NCBI RefSeq assembly: GCF_030020805.1
Contig: NZ_CP125098.1
Location: forward strand, 1,158,001 to 1,222,000
DNA length: 64,000 bases
Direction of reading: 5' to 3'
Source of the DNA: Paenibacillus sp. RC67
Lineage (GTDB): Bacteria; Bacillota; Bacilli; Paenibacillales; NBRC-103111
Shown here: piece by piece, positions 26,013 through 34,932 of the stretch
Layout of the letters: each line of letters starts with the position of its first letter
How positions within the stretch are numbered: position 1 is the stretch's first letter
Program-made: the position numbers and the translations under genes
Notes under the pieces: generated by a model
The model's database searches: none
What the model was told of the DNA's origin: nothing
The model's input: the letters and a program-made list of their open reading frames with translations, nothing else

Positions 26013-26468
26013 TTAGCTCAACTGAAGCTTAGCCACGACCTCCTTGTGAGGCGCGTTTCCGATCATTTCCCCGGTTTTGTGAAAGCCCAGGCTTTCGTAC
26101 AGCCTTTCTGCTCCGGCATTTTCGGGCTTATAGGATATTTTAATATCTTGACTGCAATCCGGCTGAGCGCGAATAAGCTCAATCGCTTGAAGGAGAGCCG
26201 CTCTTCCGTAGCCTTTACCCTGCTGCTTCTTGTCTATCATTAGACGAATAATCCAGTAGCAGCCATCTTCAGGATCGCAGCCATACATGACGAATCCAAC
26301 CGGTGTATCGTCGCTATAAACCGCTAGCGGTATTTTATCCGATTCGAATTTGGATTGCAGAATCGAGTAAACGTTCGGAGCGACGAAGCGCTCCTGCTCT
26401 TGATGGACGGACAGACGAACGCATTGCTGCCAGTTGTCAGATGTTATGGCTTTGAGCTGTATAGTCAA
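26013..26468 (-). CDS. GNAT-family acetyltransferase, spermidine/BltD-like
   Basis: A 151-residue GNAT enzyme. The coenzyme-A loop is DKKQQGKGYGRAALLQAIELIR, and NAGAERLYESLGFHKTGE follows. The N-terminal CVRLSVHQEQERFVAPNVYSI resembles polyamine or diamine acetyltransferases of the BltD/PaiA type. The ATG at 26468 has GGAGGG upstream on the minus strand. Its leader contains a hairpin that can compete with a terminator-like stem. A decayed MocR-type regulator lies upstream on the same strand. Confidence 0.88.
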   Translation of the reverse strand: MTIQLKAITSDNWQQCVRLSVHQEQERFVAPNVYSILQSKFESDKIPLAVYSDDTPVGFVMYGCDPEDGCYWIIRLMIDKKQQGKGYGRAALLQAIELIRAQPDCSQDIKISYKPENAGAERLYESLGFHKTGEMIGNAPHKEVVAKLQLS

Positions 26469-26493
26469 ATGACACGCCCTCCTTATGTTCTTT

Positions 26494-26571
26494 TATAGAA
26501 AGAAGACCGCCAAGGGTCTCCGAGCCAGACTCAACTATTCATTTTTCTTAAGTGGTCTTCTTCTTTCTATA
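26494..26571 (-). promoter_or_regulatory. Candidate attenuator in the GNAT leader
   Basis: On the minus strand a 5' arm (TATAGAAAGAAGAAGACC) can pair with the 3' arm GGTCTTCTTTCTATA. The 3' arm also belongs to a shorter stem, GAGACC-CTTGGC-GGTCTT, followed by a pyrimidine tract. The two structures are mutually exclusive, as in transcription attenuators. A three-codon frame, ATGAATAGTTGA, lies between the arms. There is no functional evidence. Confidence 0.4.
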
Positions 26572-26613
26572 TCATAGCAGATACAAGAGCGATAAGGTTG
26601 GGACAGTATCATT

Positions 26614-27027
26614 CTATTTATAATTTCCCGTAGTTAAAGGGGCGTTGAGAACTGCAGCCCAAGCTTTTTTTAACAAAGAAATTCCTTGCTCCATATTGCC
26701 TTAGGATACCGCTGAAGCCTAGATAAAGGACCGGGTTCACCGTGCTCCGATTCATCTCCCCATTTTTCTATCCGTACAAGAACCCCCTTAGCTAAAGCAA
26801 GAACGATTAAAGTGTTCACACTACAGGCTGCACTCACGTTCATTTCTAAGTGACGTCCTGCGCTGTCGCCTAGCATGAATACGCTGGGCGTCCAGCAGAT
26901 CTACCGGAAGCGCAGTACTATCCAGTGGAAACGGAATCACACGGAAACCATGCTGGGATCATATATCGCCTATCTGAACAATACCTGATTCCTCCAAAGC
27001 TATAGTAAGCGGCTCTCCTTTGATGCT
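26614..27027 (-). pseudogene. Remnant of a MocR/PdxR-type aminotransferase-like regulator
   Basis: Segments in different minus-strand frames read in order like the C-terminal aminotransferase domain of a MocR (GntR-type) regulator. They are GEPLTIALEESGIVQIGDI, a stop, HGFRVIPFPLDS and PVDLLDAQRIHA. Then, after missing sequence, come AGRHLEMNV and LIVLALAKGVLVRI, followed by LGFSGI and EQGISLLKKAWAAVLNAPL ending at a TAG. The N-terminal DNA-binding domain and the lysine-binding region are absent. Several frameshifts, a stop and deletions make it a dead gene. It probably once belonged with the adjacent GNAT gene. The rest of the 26469-27183 gap holds the leader hairpin and no other gene that I can support. 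Confidence 0.6.
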
Positions 27028-27183
27028 TCATAGGTTTCTCGACAATCTGGACAAGTAAGCTGACGTGCTAACAGCATCGGTTCTAACGAAATTTCGAGAG
27101 GTTCAGACGAAAAAGTGCAAGTTCTTACCACCGTGTACTGCTTACAATAGGAGTATATTCGATCAAGAGAGGATGAACCCGAG

Positions 27184-27927
27184 TTGACATTATCCTATAC
27201 AGATCTGCTGAAGCTGAAGCGCTGGAATACACCGACAATCTACAATGGCTGGGAGGTGATTACGAAGTGCGATATCACACAGGGCTTCAATCTAGAGGAA
27301 ACTCGCGACTTCATGCCGCACATGGGGCCGATGGTTGGCTATGCAGTCACAGTACAATTCGAACCGAGCAATCCAGATCATCCCAAGAATAACCCCAACG
27401 CGTGGAGCGAGTATCGTAAGTATGTGGCGAGTGTGCCCGGACCCAAAATTGTCGTAGTGCAGGATTTGGATAAGCCGCGTGTGATCGGCGCATTCTGGGG
27501 CGAAGTGAACAGTAATATCCATCGCTCATTAGGCTGTGTAGGCACCATCACGGATGGAGCCATCCGCGATACAGATGAAATGAACAACGCCGGCTTCAAA
27601 GCCATTGCTCGGAGAACCTGCGTCGGTCATGCCTTCAGCACACCCGTTCGCTGGGGGATAGAGGTGGAAGTATTTGGGTGTAAGGTTCAACCAGGCCAGC
27701 TTATTCATGCTGACAAGCATGGTTTTATGGTCATTCCGAAGGAAGACGAGGCCCGCATATTGGAAGCTTCCATTTATATGGACGGCAATGAGTGCAGTAC
27801 GGTGATACCAGCAGCACGCAGTGCAGCAGGAAAGACGGTGGAAGAGCTGCTAACGGGGATCGATGAAGCAGGCAGACAATTTGGCTTGAATGTGAAAAAC
27901 CAGTTTGGTTCTTCTGGAGAATGGTAA
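27184..27927 (+). CDS. RraA-family aldolase-like protein
   Basis: A 247-residue protein of the RraA/HMG-aldolase superfamily. It has the conserved GCVGTITDGAIRDTDEM (catalytic Asp/Arg and metal-binding region) and the PGQLIHADKHGFMVIP block. Members either cleave 4-hydroxy-4-methyl-2-oxoglutarate-type acids or decarboxylate oxaloacetate; E. coli RraA lacks that activity. The start is TTG at 27184 after GAGAGGATG; an ATG at 27173 is out of frame and stops at once. It is 20 bases before yhcH, within an acidic-sugar locus, so a role in cleaving a keto acid intermediate is plausible. Confidence 0.85.
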   Translation: MTLSYTDLLKLKRWNTPTIYNGWEVITKCDITQGFNLEETRDFMPHMGPMVGYAVTVQFEPSNPDHPKNNPNAWSEYRKYVASVPGPKIVVVQDLDKPRVIGAFWGEVNSNIHRSLGCVGTITDGAIRDTDEMNNAGFKAIARRTCVGHAFSTPVRWGIEVEVFGCKVQPGQLIHADKHGFMVIPKEDEARILEASIYMDGNECSTVIPAARSAAGKTVEELLTGIDEAGRQFGLNVKNQFGSSGEW

Positions 27928-27947
27928 GAAACAAGGAGTGAATCAAC

Positions 27948-28424
27948 ATGATACTTGGTGACCTGAGCAAGTGGGAGGAAGAACAATGGGCATATGCCCC
28001 AATCTTGCGTAAAGCGATTGATTATTTGCGAACGTCGGACCTGGAGAATGCTGATATCGGAACCTATAACCTTATCGGGAATGATATGTATGCCCTGGTC
28101 CAACAAGCCCATACCGTAGTTCCACTGGAACGAAAATCGGAGCATCATGCCAAGTTTATTGATGTTCAAATGGTCGTGGCAGGGGAAGAGGTTCATGCCG
28201 TTGCCAGACAATGCGAGCTCAACGTCCCAGTTGAGGATCAATTGACCGACAAGGACTACGCTTTGTATGACAAGGTTGAGAATGAATTTGAATTGCTGTT
28301 AAAGCCAGGCACGTTCGTTATTTATTTTCCGGACGATCTGCACCGACCAGCTTGCAGCCATGCAGGCGGAACGTTAACCAAACGTGTCGTCATTAAAATC
28401 AATAAGGAACTCCTGCAAGCCTAG
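27948..28424 (+). CDS. YhcH/YjgK/YiaL-family (DUF386) protein
   Basis: A 158-residue cupin-like protein of the YhcH/EbgC family. Conserved blocks are the N-terminal MILGDLSKW, ERKSEHHAKFIDVQMVVAGEE (metal or sugar ligand residues) and FVIYFPDDLHRPAC near the C-terminus. Relatives occur in sialic-acid operons (YhcH) and 2,3-diketogulonate operons (YiaL), where they are thought to act on acidic sugars, perhaps as anomerases. The neighbours here include a neuraminate-lyase-like gene, which supports the same theme. Confidence 0.92.
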   Translation: MILGDLSKWEEEQWAYAPILRKAIDYLRTSDLENADIGTYNLIGNDMYALVQQAHTVVPLERKSEHHAKFIDVQMVVAGEEVHAVARQCELNVPVEDQLTDKDYALYDKVENEFELLLKPGTFVIYFPDDLHRPACSHAGGTLTKRVVIKINKELLQA

Positions 28425-28469
28425 GGTTCATACCATTAACTCAATCATTATTATGGAGTTTCAATGATT

Positions 28470-29360
28470 TTATTTCGCAGGTGTCGCGGTACGGTAAGAG
28501 ACCCGGTACATTTTAGGAGAAACACCCTTGGTTTTATGGAAAATCCGGACAAAACTGGAGTAGGAGCCAAAGCCGGATTCCTCAGCAATGTCAGCGATCT
28601 GCATCTCTGTAGCATGCAGCAACGAGCATGCATGGCGGACACGAAGCTCGTGAAGCAGATCTATGAAGTGAATACCATATTGACGGGTAAACATTTCGCT
28701 AAGGGATGAGGGATGGATACCAAACCGCTCGGATAAATCGGTCAGGCTGAGCGGCTCCAAGTAATGCTCATGAATATAACCGATTATAGGCCAAATAGAA
28801 CGGGTCTGAGCTGTTGAAGTTTGGGACGATGGATGCGTCGTCCTATCCGGATCGGCCTGCAGTCTGCTTCTTGCAAACTGAGTCAATACCCGCTGGAGAT
28901 TCACTTTTAACATAATCTTTGTAAATGGCATCGGCTTCTTATATTCATTCCAAATAGAATGGAAGCATTGCCGTATCTCATCAAACAGACTGTCATCTAA
29001 ATGGAGGAAAGTCGTTCTTGCCTCTACGGCGCTGCCTAACAGGATATCATGCAATCCGGTATCCAATTCGCCAAGCTCTAAGATAACATCCAGGGGGAAA
29101 TTGCAAATATATAATTCGAGAGGATCGTTCGGATGGGAGACGATCTCATGTACTTGGTATGGAAGCAGCAGTACCATGGTACCGGGCAGCATGTCATGCG
29201 TGGCGCCATTGATGGTTTCCGTGCCTTGACCGTTAAGTACCAGAGTCAGTTCTACAAAATCATGTCGGTGAGAAGGCGTTTTCCACTGCAGCTTCCGTTT
29301 CATATAGAAAGGGAAGCTAGAGTTCATATTAGGATATTCGAATAAATACTCCGGATACAT
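28470..29360 (-). CDS. AraC-family regulator with cupin sensor domain
   Basis: A 296-residue regulator encoded against the flow of the locus. The N-terminal cupin domain (HRHDFVELTLVLNGQG; MVLLLPYQVHEI) probably binds a sugar. The C-terminal AraC helix-turn-helix pair is LTDLSERFGIHPSSLSEMFTRQYG and IADIAEESGFGSYSSFVRIFHKTKG. It is divergent from the dehydrogenase gene at 29498 and likely controls it and perhaps yhcH. The ATG has a GGAG site on the minus strand. Confidence 0.92.
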   Translation of the reverse strand: MYPEYLFEYPNMNSSFPFYMKRKLQWKTPSHRHDFVELTLVLNGQGTETINGATHDMLPGTMVLLLPYQVHEIVSHPNDPLELYICNFPLDVILELGELDTGLHDILLGSAVEARTTFLHLDDSLFDEIRQCFHSIWNEYKKPMPFTKIMLKVNLQRVLTQFARSRLQADPDRTTHPSSQTSTAQTRSIWPIIGYIHEHYLEPLSLTDLSERFGIHPSSLSEMFTRQYGIHFIDLLHELRVRHACSLLHATEMQIADIAEESGFGSYSSFVRIFHKTKGVSPKMYRVSYRTATPAK

Positions 29361-29497
29361 GCTGCTGTACCTCCAATTCCAGATACTGCTATTATATCAA
29401 GAACATGAAATTAGAAAAGAAGAACGTGAGTAAGCCATCAAACAGATCAGTACTCGAAGTTCTGGCCATATTGGAAACGAATTGGAGGGAGTTGACC

Positions 29498-30490
29498 ATG
29501 AACATCGTCGTATTGGATGGGTACTCGCTGAACCCCGGTGATTTGAGCTGGGATGAATTAATGAAGCTTGGGAATGTGACTATATTTGATCGTACCCCTG
29601 AGGATACAATTGTGGAATGCGCTCAAGGAGCTCAGCTGCTGCTGTCCAATAAAACGCCTCTAAGTGCAACAACCCTGCAACAGCTGCCGGATCTAAGATA
29701 TATCGGTGTTCTTGCTACCGGCTATGATGTCATTGATGTAAAAGCTGCTGAACTCCAAAGGGTGGTGGTTACTAATATCCCGAGCTATGGAACCCATTCA
29801 GTCGCCCAATTTGTTTTTGCTTTATTGTTTGAGCTCTGCCATCAGGTTGGACTTCATGCAAATTCGGTACAACGGGGGACATGGACGGCAAGTCCAGATT
29901 GGTGTTATTGGAAAACTCCCCTTGTTGAATTATCTGGTAAAACAATGGGTATTATCGGTGCGGGTCGGATAGGATTGCAGACGGCACGAATCGCTAATGC
30001 ATTAGGAATGAAGGTGATTGCTTTAAATGGAAGAGGGGAAACGGATCGAGCGGTTCCTTTTGACGGTTTCCGATGGGTTCCCAAGGAGGAATTGTTCCAG
30101 AATTCGGATGTCATTAGCTTGCATTGTCCGTTAACGACGGAGGCCGAAGCCATCATCAACGAAGCTCATTTAAATTTGATGAAACCTAATGCATTGCTCA
30201 TTAACACCGCCCGCGGGAAACTGGTGAATGAGATGGATCTTGCACAGGCATTGAATGGACGGAGAATCGCAGGAGCTGCGCTTGATGTGCTTTCCATGGA
30301 GCCTCCTCCAGCAGATCATCCGTTGCTTCATGCATCTAATTGCATCATTACCCCGCATATCGCTTGGGCAACAAGGGAAGCCCGAGGCCGACTGCTGCAA
30401 ACCGCTGTGGATAATGTGCGGTCCTTTTTGGAGGGCAGGCCTCAGAACGTCGTCCGTAATGGGGATTTTTGCGATAAAATACATAATTGA
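29498..30490 (+). CDS. D-2-hydroxyacid dehydrogenase
   Basis: A 330-residue NAD(P)-dependent D-isomer-specific 2-hydroxyacid dehydrogenase. The nucleotide motif is GAGRIGLQTARIANALG. Catalytic Arg is in NTARGKLVNE and catalytic His in ITPHIAWATREAR; the PHIAWAT form is common in glycerate/hydroxypyruvate reductases. The ATG at 29498 follows TTGGAGGGAG; the frame extends 31 codons upstream without a credible site. It probably reduces a 2-keto acid made by the adjacent lyase or aldolase, for instance a pyruvate-related product. Confidence 0.92.
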   Translation: MNIVVLDGYSLNPGDLSWDELMKLGNVTIFDRTPEDTIVECAQGAQLLLSNKTPLSATTLQQLPDLRYIGVLATGYDVIDVKAAELQRVVVTNIPSYGTHSVAQFVFALLFELCHQVGLHANSVQRGTWTASPDWCYWKTPLVELSGKTMGIIGAGRIGLQTARIANALGMKVIALNGRGETDRAVPFDGFRWVPKEELFQNSDVISLHCPLTTEAEAIINEAHLNLMKPNALLINTARGKLVNEMDLAQALNGRRIAGAALDVLSMEPPPADHPLLHASNCIITPHIAWATREARGRLLQTAVDNVRSFLEGRPQNVVRNGDFCDKIHN

Positions 30491-30515
30491 AAAGCGAAAG
30501 GCTACAGGTGAACCT

Positions 30516-31430
30516 ATGATGTCGTCATTGAAAAAATTCAAAGGAATTATTCCAGCATTGATTACGCCTTATGATTGTGAGGGGAGAATCAGCGAGTCGG
30601 GAACACGTCATCTCGTTCGTCATTTGCTGGACAAGCAGGTGGACGGCTTTTATTTAAGTGGAAGCACGGGAGAAGGGTTTCTGCAAACTGTCGGCGAACG
30701 TCAGTTGTTTCTCGAGATCGTTGCAGATGAGGTTAAGGGAGTCGTCCCCATTATAGCCCATGTAGGGGCTATGGACACGGCTACCTGCGTGGAGCTCACG
30801 AAGCATGCTGCCCGATCCGGTGCAGATGCAGTCTCTTCGGTGGCTCCGTTTTATTACAAGCACGGACAAGAGCAGGTTCGAGGACATTATCTGGATATTG
30901 CGATGGCTGCAGACATCCCGCTCATCATTTATCATTTTCCTGCCATGACGGGTGTTCAATCTACCGTATCCTTTTATAAGGAGCTGTCCAAGGTAGAGAA
31001 CATTGTCGGGGTTAAATTCACTTCTAAGGATACTTTCGAGCTGCAGCAGCTGATAGAAGCGTGCGGGCCAGACTTTCGCGTGTTCAATGGTCCGGACGAA
31101 TGCCTGCTTGCGGGGCTGGCTGTCGGCTGCTGTGGTGCCATCGGGAGCACATACAACATCATGCCACAATTATTCGTCCAATTGTACCGTACGTTCCAGG
31201 CCGGGGATTTGGTTGCGGCCCGTACGCTACAAGCCCAAGCAAACCGCGTGATTGCCGAGTTGTTAAAATACGATTTCATTGCTTTTGAAAGGGAGATCCT
31301 GCATTTGCAAGGAATTGAAGTAGGAACACCGAGAAAACCGATTCAACAGCTGTCTGAGGAAGAGCGGTTACAAATTCGCTTGTTTGCAGAGCAGGTTGAT
31401 TTTTTGAGGATAAATACCGTCGAAGAATGA
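30516..31430 (+). CDS. N-acetylneuraminate lyase-like class I aldolase
   Basis: A 304-residue DHDPS/NAL-family aldolase that resembles E. coli NanA closely along its length. Shared blocks include GIIPALITPYD, GSTGEGFLQT, IAHVGAMDTATC, DAVSSVAPFYY, IYHFPAMTGV and GSTYNIM. Catalytic Tyr139 and Schiff-base Lys167 sit two residues from the E. coli positions (137, 165). The usual YNxP is YHFP here, a substitution next to the catalytic Tyr that may alter the substrate. Neuraminate or another 2-keto-3-deoxy acid is likely. It begins 25 bases after the dehydrogenase. Confidence 0.9.
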   Translation: MMSSLKKFKGIIPALITPYDCEGRISESGTRHLVRHLLDKQVDGFYLSGSTGEGFLQTVGERQLFLEIVADEVKGVVPIIAHVGAMDTATCVELTKHAARSGADAVSSVAPFYYKHGQEQVRGHYLDIAMAADIPLIIYHFPAMTGVQSTVSFYKELSKVENIVGVKFTSKDTFELQQLIEACGPDFRVFNGPDECLLAGLAVGCCGAIGSTYNIMPQLFVQLYRTFQAGDLVAARTLQAQANRVIAELLKYDFIAFEREILHLQGIEVGTPRKPIQQLSEEERLQIRLFAEQVDFLRINTVEE

Positions 31431-31453
31431 TTTTGAAATATTATACCTTATCA

Positions 31454-31476
31454 AGCACACCCAAGGTGTGCTATTT
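31454..31476 (+). terminator. Short hairpin, probable terminator
   Basis: AGCACACC-CAA-GGTGTGCT followed by ATTTTC. The weak T tract makes it a moderate terminator after the lyase gene. Confidence 0.65.
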
Positions 31477-31528
31477 TCAATGAAGGACGCTGAATATTTA
31501 TCGACTTCACAAGGAAAGGTGCGTTCGG

Positions 31529-33757
31529 ATGCGAAAACAATGGTATTATCGGTTGCTTTTGTCTTATCTCCCCATCTTCATTGTCGTTTCGTCCGTTGTT
31601 GTTCTCATTTCCATTATTTCCGTGCGATTAACCATCGGGAATGAAGCCAATCGGGTAAATGAGGTCGCGACGAAGCAAATGCTCCAAAGCGTCGATGACG
31701 CTCTTCGTTCCATCGATCAATTAATTGTAAAAGAAATTCTTAACAGCGTGACCTTTGATAAATTTTTCGATCCTGCCAAGGAGACGAACAAATATCTGGA
31801 TTCTCTTGAAATGAGTGAACGGATTCGAAATATCATTCACGCTACGCCGTTGATAGACTCGCTGTATTTGTACCGTTTCCGGGATCAGATCGTGTTGACT
31901 AGGGATGAAAGGATTTCCATCGATCAATTCCCGGACCGGGATTTTCTACTGGAAGTGATACAACATCAGCCCAAGTCGAAATGGTCGGATTTGCGCAAGG
32001 TCTCAGAAATGAACGTGTATTCGAACGAAGTAGTGACCCGTAAAGTACTGACTCTCACCAGCAAGGTTCCGACCATTTCCGGAGGACAAGGGCTTATTGT
32101 TGTCAATGTCCGTCCTTATGCTATTCAATCCATGATTGAGCAAATGGCCAACTCCCAATACAGTCATCTGGACTTTGTAGATAGAGAAAACGGTTCTATT
32201 GCCTCCATTGGAGAGAGTGAGGTTGAAGCCGGGAAGAAAAAAATACATTCTTTTGAGGTTGCTTCGGATTATACGGGATGGAGCATGCATAGTTCGGTTA
32301 ACAACTCCAAGGTGTATGGCTTTAGCTCGGCGATTTTTTATGCATGCTATGTACTATGGCTGTTGGTTATTGCTTTCGGGGGCTATTGGATGTATGCCGT
32401 TACCCGCAAAAATTACAAACCGATCGAAGCCTTAACGGATCGTTTGGAGCGATTCAAATCTCAAAAAAGCATGCAGCTGCTTGGAAGTGAAAAGCGCAAC
32501 GACTTCGACTTTATTGAGGCAGCGATAGACCAGTTAATAGACCAAGTGGATGGCCAGCAGGTGTTGAAAAATGAAAATGTAAAATACCGTCATACGAAAT
32601 TGTTTCTGGATCTCCTTGAAGGAAATATGATCCACCGAGACGATGAGCTGATCGTGCAAATGCTGGAAGAACGATATGTTGCTCGCGTTGCGTTAGCGGA
32701 AATCGATCGATTTCCCGATTTTGCGGTAAGATATAATAAACGTGATCAATATTTATTAAAATATGCGATTCTACGCGTATTCCAAGAGGTAGCGGAAAAA
32801 CACCGTATTCGGGTATGGACAGAATGGGTTCAGGCAGATCAATTGGCCGTATTGTTTCAATCGGGCCATTTGAGCTCCAAGGTGGAGACGATCACGCAAG
32901 AAGTCTGCGATTGGATTCAAGTGAATTTAGATATTACGATTACCATCGGTATCGGGTCGTTAGCGGAGGAGATCGATGATATAGCTGAATCCCATAAGGC
33001 AGCTGTACATGCAGTCAAAATGAAATTCAAGTTCGGCGGTAATCGAGTCATCTCCGTGGACAATATTCAGCATCTAAAGGAAGAGGAACTGGTCGTACAG
33101 CCGCAATTGCTGCGGAGCATTGCACAGACCTTTCGACAAGGTGATTCCGGGTGGTCTGCCAAACTGAAGGAGTTCGTTCAGCAAACGTCGGAAGCCAGCA
33201 TATCCAAAGATAGCGTCCTTAACCTGATGAAGCTCGTTTTGTTCTCCATCGATCGTGAGATGAGCGAAACATCCTCGGATCTGAAAACGATCTGGAAGAA
33301 CGGTCTGAACTCCTTGAACGAAGGGTTGGAACCGATTGAGACGGAGGATGAGCTGTATTCGTATTTCTACGCCCAGCTAGACGCGATCTTCGGAGAAATA
33401 AACAAACGTAAGGACGAAGACTCTCAAACGGCGTTGCTATATAAAATTAAGGCCTATTTGGATGAGCATTATGAAGATCCGGATCTGTCTATGTCGGGAA
33501 TCGGGGAGCTGTTTCAAATCAACTCCAGCTTTATGAGCCGTATCTTCAAAGAAGAAATCGGAATGAATATGATGGATTACCTTATGCTGACGAGAGTCGA
33601 GAGGGCGAAACAGCTGCTTAGAGAAACCCGGGATACGGTTCAAAGCATCGCCGGTCAGGTCGGTTACCTTCATACGATTTCGTTTATCCGTGCTTTCAAG
33701 AAGTCAACGGGACTTACACCGGGGGAATACAGAAAAATTTCGACGGAAGCTGATTGA
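31529..33757 (+). CDS. Membrane-bound AraC-family regulator
   Basis: A 742-residue one-component regulator with an N-terminal sensory region across the membrane. Transmembrane helices are near residues 9-32 and 268-292 and flank an extracellular domain of about 235 residues. A YesN-like middle domain follows. The C-terminal AraC domain contains MSGIGELFQINSSFMSRIFKEEIG and IAGQVGYLHTISFIRAFKKSTG. It precedes the second LplBC-LplA importer, separated from it by a strong terminator, and is likely to activate it when the sugar is sensed outside. Confidence 0.92.
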   Translation: MRKQWYYRLLLSYLPIFIVVSSVVVLISIISVRLTIGNEANRVNEVATKQMLQSVDDALRSIDQLIVKEILNSVTFDKFFDPAKETNKYLDSLEMSERIRNIIHATPLIDSLYLYRFRDQIVLTRDERISIDQFPDRDFLLEVIQHQPKSKWSDLRKVSEMNVYSNEVVTRKVLTLTSKVPTISGGQGLIVVNVRPYAIQSMIEQMANSQYSHLDFVDRENGSIASIGESEVEAGKKKIHSFEVASDYTGWSMHSSVNNSKVYGFSSAIFYACYVLWLLVIAFGGYWMYAVTRKNYKPIEALTDRLERFKSQKSMQLLGSEKRNDFDFIEAAIDQLIDQVDGQQVLKNENVKYRHTKLFLDLLEGNMIHRDDELIVQMLEERYVARVALAEIDRFPDFAVRYNKRDQYLLKYAILRVFQEVAEKHRIRVWTEWVQADQLAVLFQSGHLSSKVETITQEVCDWIQVNLDITITIGIGSLAEEIDDIAESHKAAVHAVKMKFKFGGNRVISVDNIQHLKEEELVVQPQLLRSIAQTFRQGDSGWSAKLKEFVQQTSEASISKDSVLNLMKLVLFSIDREMSETSSDLKTIWKNGLNSLNEGLEPIETEDELYSYFYAQLDAIFGEINKRKDEDSQTALLYKIKAYLDEHYEDPDLSMSGIGELFQINSSFMSRIFKEEIGMNMMDYLMLTRVERAKQLLRETRDTVQSIAGQVGYLHTISFIRAFKKSTGLTPGEYRKISTEAD

Positions 33758-33804
33758 GTGTAGTGCTTCACTCGACTATCTATACAATAAAAAAAGGTAC
33801 ATAC

Positions 33805-33858
33805 GGCTTCGCTGGCCTTTCGGAGATCGCTTCGAAAGGCTGGTGCGAAGCCTTTTTT
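33805..33858 (+). terminator. Terminator between regulator and importer
   Basis: The nested stem GGCTTCGC..GCCTTTC/GAAAGGC..GCGAAGCC runs into TTTTTT. It means that the permease genes are mostly transcribed from a separate start. Confidence 0.9.
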
Positions 33859-33962
33859 GTATCCCATCTATTGAGAAAAAAGGTGTATATTGTGCCGGGA
33901 CGAGGCTCTCCGGTATATTGGGGACAATTCCACAAACGATCATACAAAAAGGAGCAGGCAAA

Positions 33963-34910
33963 ATGAAAATGGCAGCCGTGGCGGTGAAAAAGAACATTCG
34001 TACAAACACGGAGCGAAGGAAATTATGGAGATCCAACCTACCTCTCTGGATTTTGTTTCTCCCGGTATTGATCTACTTCATCGTATTCAAATATATACCG
34101 ATAGGAGGGATCATCATTGCTTTCAAGGATTACAATCTCCGTGAAGGCATATGGAACAGTCCGTGGGCCGGGTTCAAATATTTCGAGATGCTTTGGAGCA
34201 GCCCGGATTTCATAAGAGTGTTTCGCAATACATTATTAATCAGCATACTTGGGTTTACCATCGGGTTTCCTTTTCCGATCCTTCTCGCCATTCTGTTAAA
34301 TGAGATTCACAAAAAGTGGTACAAGAAGGTAGTCCAAACACTGGTCTATTTGCCTCATTTTTTATCGATGGTTATCGTCACGGGCGTCGTCGTTACTATA
34401 TTTTCCTCTAGCGGGGCGATGAACGAAATACTGCAAGCGATTACGGGCTCAGAGGAGCCAGTTCCTTTCCTGTATAGAATCCCGAGCTGGCTGGCGATCT
34501 ATTTTGGTTCAGGCATTTGGCAGGAGGCCGGGTTTTCGGCCATTATTTATTTGGCCGCCTTATCTTCGCTCGATCCATCTTTGTATGAGGCGGCTGCTAT
34601 GGACGGTGCTCCCAAATGGAGGCAAATGTGGCATATTACGCTGCCGGGAATTCGTTCGACGATCATCGTCATGTTCATTTTGCAAATGGGAAAGCTGATC
34701 GATGTAGGGTTCGACAAGGTCTATATGCTGTCCAATCCGGCTGTTTCCGAGGTAGCCGATGTTATCTCGACATTTGTGTACCGAGTGGGACTTCAAGGAG
34801 GCCAGTTCAGTTTTACGGCAGCGGTTGGGCTTTTTGAGTCGGTTATCGGGCTAGTTCTGGTATTAGCCGCCAATGCGATAGCCCGCAAATTTGATCAAGG
34901 ATTGTTCTGA
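33963..34910 (+). CDS. ABC importer permease, LplB-type (second system)
   Basis: A 315-residue permease like that at 7729, with LPLWILFLPVLIYFIVFKYIPIGGIIIAF split over two N-terminal segments. The EAA loop is LYEAAAMDGAPKWRQMWHITLPG. The ATG at 33963 follows AAAGGAG; the open frame extends into the regulator gene and terminator and should not be used. It forms an importer with the permease 22 bases downstream and the lipoprotein after it. Confidence 0.93.
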   Translation: MKMAAVAVKKNIRTNTERRKLWRSNLPLWILFLPVLIYFIVFKYIPIGGIIIAFKDYNLREGIWNSPWAGFKYFEMLWSSPDFIRVFRNTLLISILGFTIGFPFPILLAILLNEIHKKWYKKVVQTLVYLPHFLSMVIVTGVVVTIFSSSGAMNEILQAITGSEEPVPFLYRIPSWLAIYFGSGIWQEAGFSAIIYLAALSSLDPSLYEAAAMDGAPKWRQMWHITLPGIRSTIIVMFILQMGKLIDVGFDKVYMLSNPAVSEVADVISTFVYRVGLQGGQFSFTAAVGLFESVIGLVLVLAANAIARKFDQGLF

Positions 34911-34932
34911 TTTTCAAGGAGGGCACGCAAGA

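Noticed and set aside
26670..26876. 68-codon minus-strand frame with LALAKGVLVRIEKWGDESE, first read as an HPr-like phosphocarrier fragment
   Set aside because: The flanking fragments in other frames fit a MocR aminotransferase domain in the right order, so it is better explained as part of that pseudogene.
33754..33966. 70-codon frame across the gap before the second LplB gene
   Set aside because: It spans a strong terminator hairpin and ends in the ribosome site of the permease gene.
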